A stretch of 35,050 bases of DNA from an uncultured Pseudomonadales bacterium (GTDB lineage Bacteria; Pseudomonadota; Gammaproteobacteria; Pseudomonadales; Azotimanducaceae). The DNA is taken from positions 1-35,050 of the forward strand of contig CAJJAX010000026.1 of assembly GCA_905182155.1 (NCBI GenBank), given 5' to 3'. A program made the translations under genes and the position numbers. Positions 33,548 to 35,050 of the stretch are shown here, in pieces; the stretch's first letter is position 1; each line of letters starts with the position of its first letter. The notes under the pieces are model-generated. The model did no database searches, had not been told where the DNA came from, and worked only from the letters and a program-made list of their open reading frames with translations.

Positions 33548-34676
33548 ATGCAGATCGCAGTCCCATCTGAATCATTACCCAGCGAAAGACGCGTTGCGTT
33601 GATTCCGGATGCCGCAAAAAAACTGGTTCGAGCAGGGCTTGATATTCATATCGAGTCTGGCGCAGGCGTACGATCAGGCTATGCCGATGCCGACTACGAA
33701 GCCGTCGGGGCGCACATTCAAGCCGACCAAAATACCCTCTTGGCCAGCGCGGACATTGTTTTACGAGTCCGCAAACCGAGCTTGGAGGATATTACAAAGC
33801 TCAAATCAGGGCGCCATCCAGATCAGCTACCTTGACCCTTACAACGAACATGAATTGGTCGATTCGCTTGCCGCACAGGGTGTGACGGCGATCAGCATGG
33901 AAATGATCCCCAGAACAACACGTGCACAGAAAATGGACGCACTTTCCTCACAGGCAAATTTGGCAGGCTATGCTGCAGTGACGATGGCAACGGATCGTAT
34001 GACCAAAATTCTGCCAATGATGATGACGCCCGCTGGCACCATCTCCCCCGCCCGCTTCTTCATTATCGGAGTCGGCGTTGCCGGCCTACAAGCCATCGCC
34101 ACTGCGAAGCGCCTCGGCGCACGAGTGGAAGCTTTCGACACACGCCCCGTCGTTGAAGAACAGGTTAAATCGCTCGGCGCGAAGTTCGTTAAAGTCGACC
34201 TTGGCGAAATGGGACAAACCGATCAAGGCTACGCCAAGGAACTCACCCCCGAACAACTCGACAAGCAACGCCAAGAAATGGCCAAGGCCTGTGCCCGTGC
34301 CGACGTTGTTATTACTACCGCGAAACTGTTTGGTCGCAAGGCACCGCTCATTCTAAACAATGAGGTGCTCGATCAAATGCAACCCGGCAGCATTCTCATT
34401 GACCTCGCAGTCGAATCTGGTGGCAACGTCGAAGGCTCCAAAGTCGGCGAAGAAGTCGTCACCAACAACGGCGTGCGTATCATCGGGCCGGAGAATCTCG
34501 AAGGCTACTATCCGAAAGACGCCACACTCATGCTGGCCTCCAACTTCTATAATCTCATCGAGCATTTCTGGGATGCCGAAGCGCAGGAATTCCAATACGA
34601 CGCTGACGACGAAATCCTCAACGGTTGCCTCATCACCAAGGGCGGCGCAATCGTCCACGAACGCTTTAAGAGTTAA
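33548..34676 (+). CDS. pntAA: NAD(P) transhydrogenase alpha part 1 (PntAA), frameshifted
   Basis: The soluble NAD(H)-binding domain I of the proton-pumping transhydrogenase, which links NADH oxidation to NADPH formation. The N-terminal part (VPSESLPSERRVALIPDAAKK) and the rest (DALSSQANLAGY, GVGVAGLQAIATAKRLGA, AFDTRPVVEEQVKSLGAKF) are in different frames. Removing one G from the GGG at 33809-33811 joins them, giving 375 residues, the usual size of a stand-alone PntAA as in Rhodospirillum. The protein ends after domain I, with no membrane part. The membrane helices come from the separate pntAB gene downstream. Confidence 0.92.
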
Positions 34677-34682
34677 TCGTTG

Positions 34683-34763
34683 CTTGTTGTTAGTTGAGGG
34701 TGGTTCGAATCAGGCGCCCCACAAACAACAAGAAGCTGAAACTCAGACATACAACCAACAACT
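34683..34763 (+). repeat. Complementary A/C-rich and G/T-rich segments in the pntAA-pntAB spacer
   Basis: CTTGTTGTT (34683-34691) can pair perfectly with AACAACAAG (34724-34732). The overlapping GTTGTTAGTTG (34686-34696) can pair with CAACCAACAAC (34753-34763) with one mismatch. The two pairings exclude each other. The spacer between the two cistrons is 107 bases, and no Shine-Dalgarno is seen before pntAB. Low complexity could also produce this by chance. Confidence 0.35.
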
Positions 34764-34783
34764 TCCAACAAACAACCGTCACT

Positions 34784-35050
34784 ATGGAACTCATACTCTT
34801 ACTCTTCATCTTTGTGCTCTCTGGCTTCCTCGGCTTTGAGCTCATCGCAAAAGTCCCGTCGCAACTGCATACGCCGTTGATGTCCGGCTCGAATGCGATC
34901 TCCGGGATCACCGTGGTCGGCGCAATTCTTGCCGTCAACACCAGCTCCGACAACCTTTCCGTCTGGCTCGGCTTCGCCGCTATCGTACTCGCAACCATTA
35001 ACGTGGTCGGCGGCTACATGGTGACCGACCGCATGCTCGGCATGTTTAAG
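34784..35050 (+). CDS. pntAB: NAD(P) transhydrogenase alpha part 2 (PntAB), truncated by window edge
   Basis: Open to the right edge, 89 codons seen. The start MELILLLFIFVLSGFLGFEL is a membrane helix. It is followed by the conserved VPSQLHTPLMSGSNAISG and the second and third helices (ITVVGAILAV, LGFAAIVLATINVVGGY), ending in VTDRMLGMFK, all typical of PntAB. This small membrane subunit forms part of the proton channel with PntB, which should follow. ATG 34784 has no recognisable ribosome site; the 30 bases before it are A/C-rich. Confidence 0.93.
   Translation, partial: MELILLLFIFVLSGFLGFELIAKVPSQLHTPLMSGSNAISGITVVGAILAVNTSSDNLSVWLGFAAIVLATINVVGGYMVTDRMLGMFK

Overview
The window reads as a chromosomal segment of a heterotrophic gammaproteobacterium, possibly marine. 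The basis is a RibB fused to a degenerate RibA domain, a GlcDEF glycolate oxidase, several CoA-ester enzymes, a TatT-type TRAP transporter, a REP-associated tyrosine transposase and a split PntAA/PntAB transhydrogenase. Taxonomy is inferred from gene content only. No rRNA, tRNA, CRISPR array or prophage was seen. Coding density is high.

Layout. 1-3.2 kb: a frameshifted crotonase, a SRAP peptidase-like protein, an atypical carbamoyltransferase and a DUF1330 protein. 3.2-6.9 kb: glcD-glcE-glcF on the minus strand. 7.0-10.2 kb: ribBX, an unrecognised gene, and a glutamine-synthetase-fold ligase that overlaps it by 4 bases. 10.2-13.0 kb: a GAF/HD-GYP protein and a metallo-beta-lactamase-fold hydrolase. 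13.5-15.7 kb: two acyl-CoA dehydrogenase subunits that look like a heteromer. 15.7-16.3 kb: a gene-free stretch full of short tandem repeats. 16.3-22.4 kb: a glutathione transferase, a heterodimeric ABC exporter and a gamma-glutamyltransferase. 22.4-26.8 kb: a TatT-TatP-DctQ-DctM TRAP transporter and a histidine phosphatase. 26.9-28.4 kb: a lone ExbD and a REP-associated transposase. 28.6-33.2 kb: a two-subunit MaoC hydratase, a DsbD/ScsB-like protein and an acyl-CoA carboxyltransferase. 33.5 kb to the right edge: pntAA and the start of pntAB.

Themes. (1) CoA-ester chemistry recurs: crotonase, paired dehydrogenases, paired MaoC hydratase and carboxyltransferase. Two of these steps use pairs in which one subunit looks catalytically dead, as in the ChsE1-ChsE2 and ChsH1-ChsH2 complexes of steroid side-chain degradation. 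(2) Several enzymes keep a family scaffold but have changed substrate or catalytic residues: the carbamoyltransferase, the crotonase and the TRAP binding protein. (3) Five genes carry reading-frame breaks, six breaks in all. Each can be repaired by one base in or near a short homopolymer, which points to consensus error rather than real pseudogenes. The glcD case stays open end to end and would pass an automatic annotation while losing a conserved motif.
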